The notes: generated by a model from the letters alone, not told the origin. 64,000 nucleotides of DNA from Brevibacterium sp. UCMA 11754 (GCF_021532275.1 NZ_JACBOT010000021.1:310001-374000), one strand, 5' to 3'; positions 24,504-34,526 are shown, counted from the stretch's first letter. A program made the numbers and translations.

Positions 24504-24962
24504 TCAGGCCTTGCCGACGACCTCGAACTTGGCGTTCGCGGTGATCTCGTCGTTGACGCGCACGGTAGCGGTGTAGCTGCCGGAGGTCTTGACGTGAGCA
24601 GGCAGTGCAACCTGACGACGATCGAAGTCGTGTCCGGTTGCGGTGTGCAGCGCCTCGGCCACAAGTGCCGGGGTCACGGCGCCGAAGAGGCGGCCGTTCT
24701 TGCCGGACTTGAGCTCGATGCGAGCGCTGGAGGATTCCAGCTGAGCCTTGACCTTGACTGCCTCATCGTGGTCGGCGATCTGCTTGGCCTGACGGGTCTT
24801 GCGGAGAGCAAGGACATGCTTCTCTGCACCGGCGGACCATGCGGATGCCCAGCCACGGGGCAGCAGCAGGTTACGTGCGTATCCGGCGCGAACCTCGACG
24901 ATGTCGCCGGCGGCTCCCAGACCATCAACTTCCTGGTTAAGAATTACTTTACGGTTTGGCAT
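24504..24962 (-). CDS. rplI: 50S ribosomal protein L9
   Basis: This 152-aa protein starts MPNRKVILNQEVDGLGAAGDIVEVRAGYARNLLLPRGWA, which is the diagnostic L9 N-terminal RNA-binding domain with the V-x-x-GYARN-x-L-x-P motif. The C-terminal domain is LFGAVTPALVAEAL...VRVNDEITANAKFEVV. L9 sits at the base of the L1 stalk and helps frame maintenance. GGAGGG precedes the ATG. It is the last gene of the rpsF-ssb-rpsR-rplI operon and is followed by a strong terminator. Confidence 0.98.
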   Translation of the reverse strand: MPNRKVILNQEVDGLGAAGDIVEVRAGYARNLLLPRGWASAWSAGAEKHVLALRKTRQAKQIADHDEAVKVKAQLESSSARIELKSGKNGRLFGAVTPALVAEALHTATGHDFDRRQVALPAHVKTSGSYTATVRVNDEITANAKFEVVGKA

Positions 24963-24977
24963 GTTCTTTCCCTCCGA

Positions 24978-25217
24978 TCAGCGAGCGGTGCTCGAGTAGG
25001 GCAGAAGTGCCATCTCGCGGGCGTTCTTAACGGCCTTCGCGATGACGCGCTGTTCCTGCACGGTCACGCCGGTGACGCGACGGGCACGGATCTTGCCGCG
25101 GTCGGAAATGAACTTACGGAGCGTAGCGGTGTCCTTGTAGTGGATCTTCGCCGCTTCGCCCTTCTTGAGCGGATTAGCCTTCTTCTTGATAGGCTTCCGG
25201 ATCTCTGGCTTGGCCAT
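24978..25217 (-). CDS. rpsR: 30S ribosomal protein S18
   Basis: This 79-aa protein contains [52 protein letters not shown], the full S18 core. It has a lysine-rich N-terminus and no zinc-binding cysteines. S18 binds the 30S platform together with S6, whose gene is in the same operon. AGGAG lies seven bases before the ATG. Confidence 0.98.
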   Translation of the reverse strand: MAKPEIRKPIKKKANPLKKGEAAKIHYKDTATLRKFISDRGKIRARRVTGVTVQEQRVIAKAVKNAREMALLPYSSTAR

Positions 25218-25253
25218 GAGTATCTCCTGATTTACGAAATGTCTTGAACGTGT

Positions 25254-25895
25254 TTAGAACGGTGGCTCATCGGCGCCCGGGTTGCCCCAGCCGCCGTTGC
25301 CGCCCTGTGGACTCGATGATGCCCACGGGTCGTTTGCCGGTGCGCTGTTCCCCTGGCCGTAACCGCCCTGGCGCTGACCACCCTGCTGCGAGCCACCCTG
25401 TTGTGGGTTGCCCTGCTGCGGGTTGTTGCCCCAGCCCGACGACTGCTGCTGACCGAAGCCACCCTGCTGGGAGCCTCCGCCCTGCTGCTGTCCGCCGAAG
25501 TTACCGCCACCGGAGAATCCGCCTCCGCTGCGTTCGTTCTTCGTCACCTGAGCGGTGGCGCGTCGCAGGCTGGGGCCGACTTCGTCGACGTCCAGTTCCA
25601 TGACGGTGCGCTTTTCGCCCTCTTTGGTTTCGAAGGACCGCGACTTGAGGCGGCCCTGAACGACGACCCGAGTACCGCGCTGCAAGGATTCGGCTACGTT
25701 TTCGCCCATCTCACGCCACACCGAGCAGCGAAGGAACAGGGTTTCCCCGTCCTTGAACTCGTTGGACTGACGGTCGAACATACGCGGCGTCGAAGCCACG
25801 GTGAAGTTTGCGACCGCAGCACCGTTAGGTGTGAAGCGCAGTTCGGGATCACTTGTCAGGTTCCCGACGACCGTGATGACTGTTTCGCCTGCCAT
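25254..25895 (-). CDS. ssb: Single-stranded DNA-binding protein
   Basis: This 213-aa protein has an N-terminal OB fold (about residues 1-115: [36 protein letters not shown]..., [36 protein letters not shown]). A Gly/Gln-rich disordered linker follows, and the acidic protein-interaction tip is DEPPF. It coats single-stranded DNA at forks and recruits partners through the tip. It lies between rpsF and rpsR, the usual bacterial arrangement. Confidence 0.98.
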   Translation of the reverse strand: MAGETVITVVGNLTSDPELRFTPNGAAVANFTVASTPRMFDRQSNEFKDGETLFLRCSVWREMGENVAESLQRGTRVVVQGRLKSRSFETKEGEKRTVMELDVDEVGPSLRRATAQVTKNERSGGGFSGGGNFGGQQQGGGSQQGGFGQQQSSGWGNNPQQGNPQQGGSQQGGQRQGGYGQGNSAPANDPWASSSPQGGNGGWGNPGADEPPF

Positions 25896-25928
25896 TGACT
25901 GCTCCTTGAAACGAGGTGCTTGACGCTA

Positions 25929-26219
25929 TTACTTGGCGTCTGGGCGGAGGATCTTGGTGCGCAGGACGGACTCGTTGAGTCCGAGCTGGCGATCGAGTTC
26001 CTTGGTCGTTGCAGGCTCTGCGTGGAAATCAACCACGACGTAGAAGCCTTCGGACTTCTTCTGGATGTCGTAGGCGAAGCGCCTGCGTCCCCAGATGTCC
26101 ACGTTGTCGACGGTTCCGTTTTCAGCCGGGACAACCTTCATCAGTTTGTCCACGGTGTCAGCCAACGTCCGCTCTTCGGTTTCGTTGTCAAGAATGAGCA
26201 TGAGCTCGTAATGACGCAT
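25929..26219 (-). CDS. rpsF: 30S ribosomal protein S6
   Basis: This 96-aa protein is [69 protein letters not shown], the standard S6 sequence. S6 partners S18 on the 30S platform. A strong GGAGGTG ribosome site precedes the ATG. It is the first gene of the S6-SSB-S18-L9 operon, whose promoter should lie in the 137-bp gap to the membrane-protein gene upstream. Confidence 0.98.
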   Translation of the reverse strand: MRHYELMLILDNETEERTLADTVDKLMKVVPAENGTVDNVDIWGRRRFAYDIQKKSEGFYVVVDFHAEPATTKELDRQLGLNESVLRTKILRPDAK

Positions 26220-26356
26220 CTGTCACCCACCTCCTCTGGTCTTTGCGGCCATGGTCGTTCCATGGCAGGAGGGCATATGCTTGTCCGTTCCGGCCCCCAC
26301 GATGGTCGTGAAATGGGAACAGACCTACACAGTCTAGTGGACGCGCACCGGTGGTG

Positions 26357-27682
26357 TCATGTCGGATTCCCGTGCCCCTGGACACGGACCTTAGGGTGGT
26401 CGTCTTCGACTCGCCGAGGAGGTTCTGCCCTGAGCAGTCGACCGCGGATCCGTCGCCGGTACAGATTCTCACCCGCGCAGATCACGACAGCGACGAGAAC
26501 GAGCAGTCGCAGGAGTGTCAGGAGTGCGACGAAGGTCGGTTCGAGGCCCTTGTCCGCTTCGATCGCGGTGACGTCGCCGAGGTGAATGGCAATGGCGAAG
26601 GCCGCCTCCGCCATTGCCCAGAAGATGAGCACCCACCAACGACGGACTGAGAGCGCGAAGAACGGCAGGATCCAGAGACTGTCCCAGGGCATCATCCCCG
26701 GTGCCAGCAGCAGGCAGCCACCGATGAGGAGGCAGGCGGCCACGGCTGGGTCGAGTCCTGCTCTGCGCACCATGTACAGCGCGATGGTGACCGCGACGAT
26801 GACACCCGCACTGGCGATGATCCACACCGGTGCCCACACCTCGGCGGTTCCCAGGCGCGCCATCACCAGGATCGAGGCGAAGGATCCGCCGTCGACGGCG
26901 TCGCCCGTCCAGTCCACGATCCGTTCGATGGCGCTGCCGTCGATGACCAGGATGAGCGCCGAGGTGATTGTGAGCGCGGCGAACATCATCCGCGGATCCC
27001 GGGGGCGCAGTCTTCCGGCCGGGTGCTGCCCAGCGAGGCAGAGGGCGAGCACGACCAGAAGGGCCAGCGGGTTGACGAATGAGGCTATGCCGAGGAGGAC
27101 CCCGGACAGCCACGGTCGAGGGGTCACCGGCGACGATCCGACGAAGATGACCATCGCCCAGACGCTCAGCGACAAGGCCACCGGGTCCAGGGTCGAGCCC
27201 AAGGTGAAGAGGATGACCGGGGAGGCGAAGGCCGCGACCAGCCAAGCTCGCTGCCTGGCGAGGACCAGAAGTGCGACGCCGAGAGCCGCGAAGGCGATCA
27301 CGTTGACGATGAGAACGAACGTCATGAAGACGGAGACGTCGTCGGTCACGAACTTCATCAGTTGGACGAAGCGGGCGTCGATCACCGACAGGCCGGCCAT
27401 CCCTCCGTGGGAGCGGCCCAGGGCCTCCTCAGGATTGGTCTGGCCGAGGAATGCCGTGGACAGAGGTCCGGAGCACATCCTCGCCGAGGCGGACGGCTGT
27501 TCGTAGCCCGAACTCAGGCAGGGGCCCTGCAGGGCGAGGGCGAGAAAGGTCGTCAGGCCGAGGATTCCGGCGAAGATGTAGGCCTGGCCACGCCGGAACC
27601 GAGCACCAGCTGATGCGAGGTGAATGCCGTCCGGACCGCCGAGCAGAGGCTCGGCGATCCGGGTGCTGGACTGAGAAGGCAT
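26357..27682 (-). CDS. GT87/DUF2029-like integral membrane protein
   Basis: This 441-aa polytopic protein has about ten hydrophobic helices starting near residue 33 (AYIFAGILGLTTFLALALQG). Its features recall GT-C-type mannosyltransferases of the GT87/DUF2029 group: a large loop before the second helix, an aromatic-rich WDSLWILPFFALSVRRWWVLIFW segment, and a basic C-terminal tail. It sits between the class A PBP gene and rpsF, where mycobacteria also encode a membrane protein of this kind. I cannot point to a definite catalytic aspartate, so the glycosyltransferase activity is inferred. Confidence 0.65.
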   Translation of the reverse strand: MPSQSSTRIAEPLLGGPDGIHLASAGARFRRGQAYIFAGILGLTTFLALALQGPCLSSGYEQPSASARMCSGPLSTAFLGQTNPEEALGRSHGGMAGLSVIDARFVQLMKFVTDDVSVFMTFVLIVNVIAFAALGVALLVLARQRAWLVAAFASPVILFTLGSTLDPVALSLSVWAMVIFVGSSPVTPRPWLSGVLLGIASFVNPLALLVVLALCLAGQHPAGRLRPRDPRMMFAALTITSALILVIDGSAIERIVDWTGDAVDGGSFASILVMARLGTAEVWAPVWIIASAGVIVAVTIALYMVRRAGLDPAVAACLLIGGCLLLAPGMMPWDSLWILPFFALSVRRWWVLIFWAMAEAAFAIAIHLGDVTAIEADKGLEPTFVALLTLLRLLVLVAVVICAGENLYRRRIRGRLLRAEPPRRVEDDHPKVRVQGHGNPT

Positions 27683-27719
27683 GACTAGAGGTTACCGGCC
27701 CGAAGGCCGAAGGCTGTTA

Positions 27720-30179
27720 TCAGCCTCCGACACCAAGAGGTCCGCCATCGCCGTCGTTGCCGCCGGTGCCGCCTTCTCCTCCGGTGTCACCGCCGCCGCC
27801 AGTATCGCCACCACCACCGGTGTCACCGCCGCCGCCAGTATCGCCACCACCACCGGTGTCTCCACCGCCGCCAGTATCGCCGCCACCACCGGTATCGCCG
27901 TTGTCGCCGCCCTTCGAACTGCCGTCATCCTTCGAGGAGCCATTATCCTCACGGCCGTCGTCGGAGTCCTTGGAGTCCTTGGAGCCGTCCTTGGAATCCT
28001 TCGAACCGTCGGCGTCCTTGTCCTTATCCTTGCCCTTGTCTTCGTCGTCCTTCGGCTTCTCGCTCGGCTCGTCGACGGGGGCCTTCTCGTCGGACCCGTC
28101 GCCGCCATCGCTGCCGCTCGGAGCCTCGGGTTCCGGCGCCTTGGGTTCGGGTTTCGGAGCCGCCGGTGCGTTGGTGTTCTTAGGCTTCGGCTTGTCCGGC
28201 AGTTCTCCGCGCTCTGGGAACTGTTCGACCTTGGTTCCCTGGAGCGCGTCCTGCATGTACTCAGTCCACACTTGAACAGGGAAAGATCCGCCCGTGACCT
28301 CGCCGCGGCCGCCGTAGGAACCGATCGACATCTGCTTGCCGTCGACCTCACGGTAGAGGACCACTGATGTCGCAAGGTTCGGGGTGTAACCCGAGAACCA
28401 GGCCGCCGTGTTGTTGTTCGTGGTACCGGTCTTGCCCGCTGCTGGTCGTCCGAGCTGCTGGGCATAGCTGCCCGAGCCGCCGTTGATGACCTGCTGCAGA
28501 GCGAAAGAGGTCTCGGCTCCCACCGCCTTGTCGAAGACGCGCTTGCCCTTGGTCTCGCCCTTGTAGACTTCCGTGTCGTCGGCCCCCTGGGTGACCTCTT
28601 TGATCGTGTGAGTGTCATGGTGGACACCGTTGGCTGCGAAGGTCGCGTAGGCCGAGGCCATGTCGATCGGCTTCACGCTGGGCGTTCCCAATACGTTCGA
28701 GGGGTTCGGGGTGAGTCCAATGGAGCATCCGCCCGTGTCACCGGACTCCATCTCCTTGTCCGTGCAGTTGCCGCTCAGTCCCGCTCGCTGTGCCACGTCT
28801 ACAGTCTTGTCCGGACCGACCTGGACATTGAGCGCGGCATAGGCCGTGTTGATCGAGGACTGAGTGGCCTTGAGCAGACTCACCGGACCGTAGCTCGTAT
28901 TGCCGAAGTTCGACAGCTCCCACGGAGTGCCGTCGTTGTTCAGGGTCGTCGGACTCGTACCCGGGTAGGTATCGGTGAGTCGCACACCGTTCTCAAGCCC
29001 AGCCACCAGGGCGAAGGGCTTGAAGGTCGAACCGGCCTGTACATGGCTCTGTGTCGAAGCGTTGAATGCCTGATCGAGGTAGTTCTTACCGCCGTAGAAG
29101 GCCTCAATTCCACCGTTGTCCGGATCGATCGAGACCAGCCCCGTCTGCAGACCCTCCGGCTGATCGGACGGCAGGTTCTTGATGGCCTTCTCGGCCTGCT
29201 TCATGCGGTCCTCGTCGAAGGTGGTCGTGATGTCATAGCCACCGCGGTCGAGCTGAGCCTCGGTGATATCGAGCTTGCGCAGGGCCTCACGGCGGACGAA
29301 GTCCCACATGTAGCCCTTCTGGCCGGACAGTGAAGATTCTTTGTTCTGCTTCTCCACCTTCGGCATCTCGATCTTGGCTGCCTGCTCCTCGGTGATGAAG
29401 CCCTCATCGACCATCGACTTCACGACGTAGTCGAAACGATCCTGGTAGGCCTCGGGGTTGTCCGAGGGATCGGCGGCTCCTGGGCGCTGGATCATCGCTG
29501 CCAGCAATGCCGACTCGCTGACGTCGAGGTCCTTCGCCGACTTATCGAAGTAGTTCTGGCTGGCAACCTCGATGCCGTAAGACCGGCGTCCGAGGTAGAT
29601 GGTGTTGAGGTAGTTAGCAAGGATGTCGTCCTTGCTCTGCTGCTGATCGATCTTCAGCGAGATGAACATCTCCTTGACCTTGCGATCGAAGGAGTGCTCG
29701 TTCGTGAGGTAGAAATTCTTCACGTACTGCTGCGTGATGGTCGATCCACCACCGGCATACTTATTGGTCGCCACACCGACGACCGCGCGGGAGAGTCCCT
29801 TGATGGAGATTCCGCGATTCTCGTAGAACGAGGTATCTTCCGCAGCGACCGCTGCCTTCTGCATCGGCTCGGAGATCTCATCGATTCTGATCGACTTCCG
29901 GTCCTCGACCTTGTACTGCCCGATGGGCGTCTTGCCATCGTTGTAGTAGATGGTCGAGGTCTGACCTGTGGCCTCTTGATTGGGTTCGGGGACGTCTGTG
30001 GTCGCATATCCGATCGAGAACAGCACGCATAGGAGAATGACGATGCTGAGTCCGCCGACGACGAGCAGCCGGATGCTGGGCAGAAAACGGGTCCATCCGC
30101 GCACGCCTGAGCGCGGATAGTTGAGAATATTCTTCGTCTTCTTGCCTCTGGTTTTGGCTTGTCTTTGTCCCTTAGCCAC
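27720..30179 (-). CDS. Bifunctional class A penicillin-binding protein
   Basis: This 819-aa enzyme polymerises and cross-links peptidoglycan outside the membrane. It has a basic cytoplasmic tail, a membrane segment at about 35-58, and a GT51 transglycosylase domain with catalytic Glu in AAEDTSFYEN (E114) and GGGSTITQQYVKNFYL. The transpeptidase domain has SxxK STFK (S384), SxN SIN (S442) and KTGT (K583). The C-terminal tail of about 150 residues is rich in K/D/E/S and ends in seven DTGGGG-type repeats. The GTG start follows GGAGG by eight bases. It resembles PonA1 of mycobacteria in domain order and position near rpsF. Confidence 0.95.
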   Translation of the reverse strand: MAKGQRQAKTRGKKTKNILNYPRSGVRGWTRFLPSIRLLVVGGLSIVILLCVLFSIGYATTDVPEPNQEATGQTSTIYYNDGKTPIGQYKVEDRKSIRIDEISEPMQKAAVAAEDTSFYENRGISIKGLSRAVVGVATNKYAGGGSTITQQYVKNFYLTNEHSFDRKVKEMFISLKIDQQQSKDDILANYLNTIYLGRRSYGIEVASQNYFDKSAKDLDVSESALLAAMIQRPGAADPSDNPEAYQDRFDYVVKSMVDEGFITEEQAAKIEMPKVEKQNKESSLSGQKGYMWDFVRREALRKLDITEAQLDRGGYDITTTFDEDRMKQAEKAIKNLPSDQPEGLQTGLVSIDPDNGGIEAFYGGKNYLDQAFNASTQSHVQAGSTFKPFALVAGLENGVRLTDTYPGTSPTTLNNDGTPWELSNFGNTSYGPVSLLKATQSSINTAYAALNVQVGPDKTVDVAQRAGLSGNCTDKEMESGDTGGCSIGLTPNPSNVLGTPSVKPIDMASAYATFAANGVHHDTHTIKEVTQGADDTEVYKGETKGKRVFDKAVGAETSFALQQVINGGSGSYAQQLGRPAAGKTGTTNNNTAAWFSGYTPNLATSVVLYREVDGKQMSIGSYGGRGEVTGGSFPVQVWTEYMQDALQGTKVEQFPERGELPDKPKPKNTNAPAAPKPEPKAPEPEAPSGSDGGDGSDEKAPVDEPSEKPKDDEDKGKDKDKDADGSKDSKDGSKDSKDSDDGREDNGSSKDDGSSKGGDNGDTGGGGDTGGGGDTGGGGDTGGGGDTGGGGDTGGGGDTGGEGGTGGNDGDGGPLGVGG
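27781..27896 (-). repeat. 18-bp coding minisatellite in the PBP C-tail
   Basis: Seven near-identical 18-bp units encode DTGGGG (the last protein copy is DTGGEG). The first units form two nearly perfect 36-bp copies because the Asp codon alternates GAC and GAT. The array is prone to slippage but stays in frame with any whole-unit change. Confidence 0.9.
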
Positions 30180-30565
30180 CCAAGGTCCTCCAGGTCAGTT
30201 TGCCTGCCGCATTGCGTGGCGACGAGGTTCGATAAGGTCACACTTGAGCTTCAGTCTGGCACGCCTTCTTTGGAAGAGCGTGAAAGTCCCCTGAATCCAG
30301 CGCCCAGTCGCCCCAGTTGTTACTTGCCAGCACATATGAGTAGAGTCGTATGTCCACTCTCACCAGGGATTTTACCGTTGCACCTGGGTATCGACCACAC
30401 CAAGTGGCGAATTGCTCACATTTGGTCATTCTTTCAACTGTCAGCCGCCTGTCGGCCCATCCTTGTGCATAGAACTGTGCACTCCAGACCATAACTGCTG
30501 TTTGCGAGTACGGGGCCGACGAAGACTTTCCGAGCAGATTCGCCCTCGGGTCTCGCCGTGAGCGG
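30180..30565. other. Intergenic gap without recognisable gene
   Basis: These 386 bases lie between two leftward genes. I see no convincing coding frame, RNA gene or long inverted repeat. The promoter of the PBP gene should lie here on the minus strand. I looked for a WhiB-like gene with four cysteines and found none. Confidence 0.5.
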
Positions 30566-32272
30566 TCAGCCCTTGAGGTCGAAGTCCGTGTCTGCGTACT
30601 CCTTGCCTTCGACGGCAGGCTCACCGCTGAACGGGTGCAGCTGGTCTTCACGGGCCCGGAGTTCCACGCGGCGGATCTTGCCGGAGATGGTCTTCGGCAG
30701 CTCGGAGAACTCGAGCCGACGGATGCGCTTATAAGGGGCCAGGTGCTCTCGGCAGTAGGCGAGGATCTCCCGAGCGGTGTCCGCGTTGGGTTCGAAACCA
30801 CCCGCGACGACGACATAGGCCTTGGGAACAGCGAGACGGACAGGATCCGGCGAGGGGACCACGGCCGCCTCGGCGACAGCCTCGTGCTCGATGAGCACGC
30901 TTTCAAGCTCGAACGGCGAGAGTCGGTAGTCACTGGCCTTGAACACGTCGTCGGCGCGCCCGACATAGGTGATGTACCCGTTCTCGTCGCGTTCGGCCAC
31001 GTCACCGGTGTGATAGACGCCGCCTTCGAAGGCTTCAGCGGTCTTCTCCTCATTGGACCAGTATCCGCTGGTCAGTCCCAAGGGGCGCGGGTCGAGGCGA
31101 AGGCAGATCTCGCCCTCATTGCCCTCTTCACCGGTCGCGGGATCGATGAGGACCACGTCGTAGCCGGGGAGCACCTTGCCCATGGAGCCGTATTTGAGCT
31201 CCTGATCAGGGGAGTTGCCGACCTGCAGGGTGGTCTCCGTTTGGCCGTAGCCGTCGCGGATGAGCACATCCCATTCCTGCTTGACCCGGTCGATGACCTC
31301 CGGGTTGAGGGGCTCGCCGGCACCCAGGGCGATCTTCGGCGGAGTCTTGAGATGGCTGAGGTCTGCCTGGATGAGCATGCGCCACACCGTTGGAGGAGCG
31401 CAGAAGCTGGTCACGCCGACCCGGTCCATGGTCTCCATCAGTGCATTCGCATCGAAGCGCGAGTAGTTGTAGAGGAATACACAGGATTCGGCGATCCAGG
31501 GAGTGAAGATATTCGACCAGGCGTGCTTGGCCCAGCCGGGCGAGGCGACATTGAGGTGGACGTCGCCGGGCCTCAGGCCCATCCAATACATAGTGGACAG
31601 ATGGCCGACGGGGTAGGACACGTGAGAATGGGCGACCATCTTCGCCTTCGAGGTCGTGCCCGAGGTGAAGTAGAGGAGGAGCAGGTCATCGGCGCGGGAG
31701 GTACCCTGCGGGTCGAAGTGTGAATCTTCACCGTCGGCATCGACGTAGCTGTAGTCCTGCTGGCGCTTCGCATCGTCACCGACGACGATGCGCACCACCT
31801 CTGCGTCGACATCGTCGAACTTCGCAGCATCCTCAGATCCGGCGATGACGAACTCGGCCTTGCCGCGATCGACACGATCATTGAGGTCGATGGGACCCAA
31901 CTGGGTGGTTGTGGGCAGAAGGACCGCGCCGAGCTTGATGCCGGCGAGCATGGTCTCCCACAGCTCGACCTGGTTGTTGAGCATGATCATGACGTGGTCG
32001 CCGCGCTTCACACCGGACCGGCGGAGGAAGTTGGCCACCTGATTCGAGCGACGGGAGAGCTCCGCGTAGCTCCACTTGCCCTCTGTCCCGTCCTGCTCGA
32101 CGATCCACAGGGCTGGGCTGTCGTTGCCCTCGGCGACCTTGTCGAACCAGTCGATGCCGAAGTTGAAGTGATCGAACCGCGGCCATTCGAAGCCGTCACC
32201 GGCCGCCGCGGCATCGCTGCGCAACTCGATCAGCTTGTCTCTGGCTGCACGGAACTCATCGGTCACAGTCAT
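30566..32272 (-). CDS. Acyl-CoA synthetase, AMP-binding, medium-chain type
   Basis: This 568-aa ANL enzyme has the P-loop YFTSGTTSKAKMVAHSH, A5 DGYGQTETT, A7 GVYHTGDVAERDENGYITYVGRADDVFKASDYRLSPFELESVL, and the C-terminal lysine in LPKTISGKIRRVEL. The FNFGIDWFDKVAEG opening and SPGWAKHAWSN motif recall the acetyl/medium-chain acyl-CoA synthetase group. It activates a carboxylate to its CoA ester in the cytoplasm. GAGGAG precedes the ATG at 32272; the longer frame to 32308 is not needed. It stands alone. Confidence 0.92.
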   Translation of the reverse strand: MTVTDEFRAARDKLIELRSDAAAAGDGFEWPRFDHFNFGIDWFDKVAEGNDSPALWIVEQDGTEGKWSYAELSRRSNQVANFLRRSGVKRGDHVMIMLNNQVELWETMLAGIKLGAVLLPTTTQLGPIDLNDRVDRGKAEFVIAGSEDAAKFDDVDAEVVRIVVGDDAKRQQDYSYVDADGEDSHFDPQGTSRADDLLLLYFTSGTTSKAKMVAHSHVSYPVGHLSTMYWMGLRPGDVHLNVASPGWAKHAWSNIFTPWIAESCVFLYNYSRFDANALMETMDRVGVTSFCAPPTVWRMLIQADLSHLKTPPKIALGAGEPLNPEVIDRVKQEWDVLIRDGYGQTETTLQVGNSPDQELKYGSMGKVLPGYDVVLIDPATGEEGNEGEICLRLDPRPLGLTSGYWSNEEKTAEAFEGGVYHTGDVAERDENGYITYVGRADDVFKASDYRLSPFELESVLIEHEAVAEAAVVPSPDPVRLAVPKAYVVVAGGFEPNADTAREILAYCREHLAPYKRIRRLEFSELPKTISGKIRRVELRAREDQLHPFSGEPAVEGKEYADTDFDLKG

Positions 32273-32384
32273 CAGGATCTCCTCACATCGTCGCCTGCGC
32301 CACATCATGTGACGACAAGCACAAACATACGCGAATTACGAAGTTATCAGTTGGTGTGAGGACGACAACAGGCGGGGGTGGTGC

Positions 32385-33917
32385 CTAGGACTGCTCGCCG
32401 GGCTCAACGTCTCTGGGCCCAGCTTCTCCGGGCTCAACTTCCGCAGGCCCGTTCTCGGCCCACCACTGACGCAGAACCTCTTCGGCGCGCTCAGGTCCCA
32501 GCGGGCCGTGCTCCATCCGCTCCTCGAGAAGGTGCTTGTAGGCCTTGCCCACCAGCGGCGAGGGTTCGATGTCGAGGATCGCCATGATCTGCCGACCGTC
32601 GAGGTCGGGGCGGATCGCGGCGAGCTCCTCCTGTTCGCTGAGCTTCTCGATCCGGTGCTCCAGGTCGTCGTAGGCGAATGCGAGCCGATCAGCCTTCTTC
32701 TTGTTCCGCGTGGTCACGTCCGCGCGGGTGAGGATGTGCAGTCGCGAGAGCAGTGGACCGGCGTCGGTGACATAGCGCCGCACCGCAGAATCGGTCCACC
32801 CGGCGTCACCGTAGCCGTAGAAGCGCAGATGCAGTTCGACCAGACGGCCAACGGCCTTCGTGGTGTCCTTGTCGAAGCGCAGCGCCTTCATCCGCTTCGC
32901 GGTCAGCTTCGCACCGACGGCATCATGGTGATAGAAGGTGACAGCCCCACCGGGCAGGAATCTGCGTGTCGCAGGTTTGCCCACATCGTGCATCAGCGCC
33001 GCGAAGCGGACGGTGAAATCGGGCACGACGAGGTGGTTGGGGTCACCAGAGCTCAACCCGGCCTCGCGCTGTTTGGCCGCATACTGCTCTTCGAGCTCCA
33101 CAGCCTGGCGCAGCACGGTCAGTGAGTGCTGATAGACGTCCTTGTGGCGGTGGTGTTCATCGGTCTCCAGCCGCAGACCTGCGACTTCGGGCAGGACGTG
33201 ATCGGCGACATCGGTGCGCACCAGCAGATCGATGCCCGCGGCCGGGTCGATGCCGGTCATCAGCTTGAACAGTTCAACCTGGATACGTTCGGCGGAGATG
33301 ATCGCAATCCGATCGGCCATGTCACGCATCGCCGATTCCACCTCGGCGACGGGATCGAGACCCAGCTGAGCGGTGAAACGGGCAGCGCGCATCATGCGCA
33401 GCGGATCATCGGAGAACGAATCCGCGGCCGTGCCCGGGGTGCGGATGACGCCCTCGACGAGGTCGGTGAAGCCCTCGAACGGGTCGACGAAGGTCATTGC
33501 GGGCAGGCGAATCGCCATCGCACCGATTGTGAAATCGCGTCGGACCAGGTCAGCGTCGAGATCTGTGCCGAATTTCACCGTAGGTTTGCGCGAATCCGGG
33601 TCGTAGGCCTCGGCGCGGTAGGTCGTGATCTCGATCTGCACACCGGACTTGATCGCGCCGATGGTGCCGAATTCCCGCCCGATGTCCCAATGTGTGTCGA
33701 CCCAGTCGGAGATGAGGGAGAGGATGTCGTCGGGGCGCGCATCCGTGGTGAAGTCGAGATCGGGCATCGGACGGCCCAGCAATGCATCGCGAACGGAGCC
33801 GCCGACGAGCGCGAGTTCGAATCCGGCCGCGGCGAAGCGCTTGCCCAAGGGCCCGAGAATGTTCTCGAGCTCATCGAGCTTGTCGTACAGACGGGCGTGC
33901 GCGGTCTTCGGGTCCAC
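32385..33917 (-). CDS. cca: CCA tRNA nucleotidyltransferase
   Basis: This 510-aa class II enzyme has a head domain with FELALVGGSVRDALLGRPMPDLDFTTDARP (GG and D-x-D metal site), VRRDFTIGAMAI, and SFSDDPLRMMRAARFTAQLGL. An HD domain follows (RFAALMHDVGKPATR). It adds or repairs the 3'-CCA end of tRNAs. AAGGAG lies four bases before the GTG start. The C-terminal EPGEAGPRDVEPGEQS tail is low-complexity. It is divergent from the NUDIX gene, the usual actinobacterial arrangement beside the murJ cluster. Confidence 0.95.
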   Translation of the reverse strand: MDPKTAHARLYDKLDELENILGPLGKRFAAAGFELALVGGSVRDALLGRPMPDLDFTTDARPDDILSLISDWVDTHWDIGREFGTIGAIKSGVQIEITTYRAEAYDPDSRKPTVKFGTDLDADLVRRDFTIGAMAIRLPAMTFVDPFEGFTDLVEGVIRTPGTAADSFSDDPLRMMRAARFTAQLGLDPVAEVESAMRDMADRIAIISAERIQVELFKLMTGIDPAAGIDLLVRTDVADHVLPEVAGLRLETDEHHRHKDVYQHSLTVLRQAVELEEQYAAKQREAGLSSGDPNHLVVPDFTVRFAALMHDVGKPATRRFLPGGAVTFYHHDAVGAKLTAKRMKALRFDKDTTKAVGRLVELHLRFYGYGDAGWTDSAVRRYVTDAGPLLSRLHILTRADVTTRNKKKADRLAFAYDDLEHRIEKLSEQEELAAIRPDLDGRQIMAILDIEPSPLVGKAYKHLLEERMEHGPLGPERAEEVLRQWWAENGPAEVEPGEAGPRDVEPGEQS

Positions 33918-34037
33918 CGAGCTCCTTCGTGTTCTACCGTGTTCGTTCCGATCGGAGACGACTCATCTACAGCCGAGTCCAGCCTACCGGGAGCGCGCCC
34001 AACGACACTTCCAAGAATCGCCTACTAAGGTAGGAGA

Positions 34038-34526
34038 ATGACCACACCGATGCCCAAGCCGGGACCCAGAGCGTCTCGTCGCACCACGGTAGAGGAGATA
34101 TCCGCCGGGGGCATCGTCGTCGACTTCACACGCCCGGAACTGACCGTGGCCGTGATCGCCCGGATCAACCGGGCAGGACGGATCGAATGGTGCCTTCCCA
34201 AGGGTCACCTCGAAGGACTTGAGACCCCCGCCGAGGCGGCTCGCCGTGAGGTGGAAGAGGAGACAGGCATCCTCGGGCAGATAGTCTGTCCCCTGGGCAC
34301 CGTCGACTACTGGTTCACGGTGACCGGAATCCGCATCCATAAACTCGTCCACCACTTCCTGTTGCGTGCACGGTCTGGGACGTTGACCGTGGATAATGAT
34401 CCTGACCAGGAAGCGATCGACGCTGCGTGGATTCCGTTCAACGATCTGCGCTCCCGGCTCTCATTCGCCAATGAGCGTCGCATCGTTGCCGCCGCCCGTC
34501 CGATGGTCGCCCGATTGGAGCAGTGA
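34038..34526 (+). CDS. NUDIX hydrolase
   Basis: This 162-aa protein carries the Nudix box as GHLEGLETPAEAARREVEEETGI (G-x5-E-x7-REVEEETG) and the preceding WCLPK strand. It would hydrolyse a nucleoside diphosphate linked to another moiety. Actinobacterial members beside cca and murJ include MutT-like enzymes. TAGGAG lies before the ATG. The next gene overlaps by 4 bp (GTGA), so it heads the DUF6049-murJ-pseudokinase operon. Confidence 0.93.
   Translation: MTTPMPKPGPRASRRTTVEEISAGGIVVDFTRPELTVAVIARINRAGRIEWCLPKGHLEGLETPAEAARREVEEETGILGQIVCPLGTVDYWFTVTGIRIHKLVHHFLLRARSGTLTVDNDPDQEAIDAAWIPFNDLRSRLSFANERRIVAAARPMVARLEQ

Noticed and set aside
30238-30565. Possible small gene upstream of the class A PBP
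   Set aside because: The only frames are tails of a shadow of the acyl-CoA synthetase gene; no four-cysteine WhiB pattern or ribosome site.
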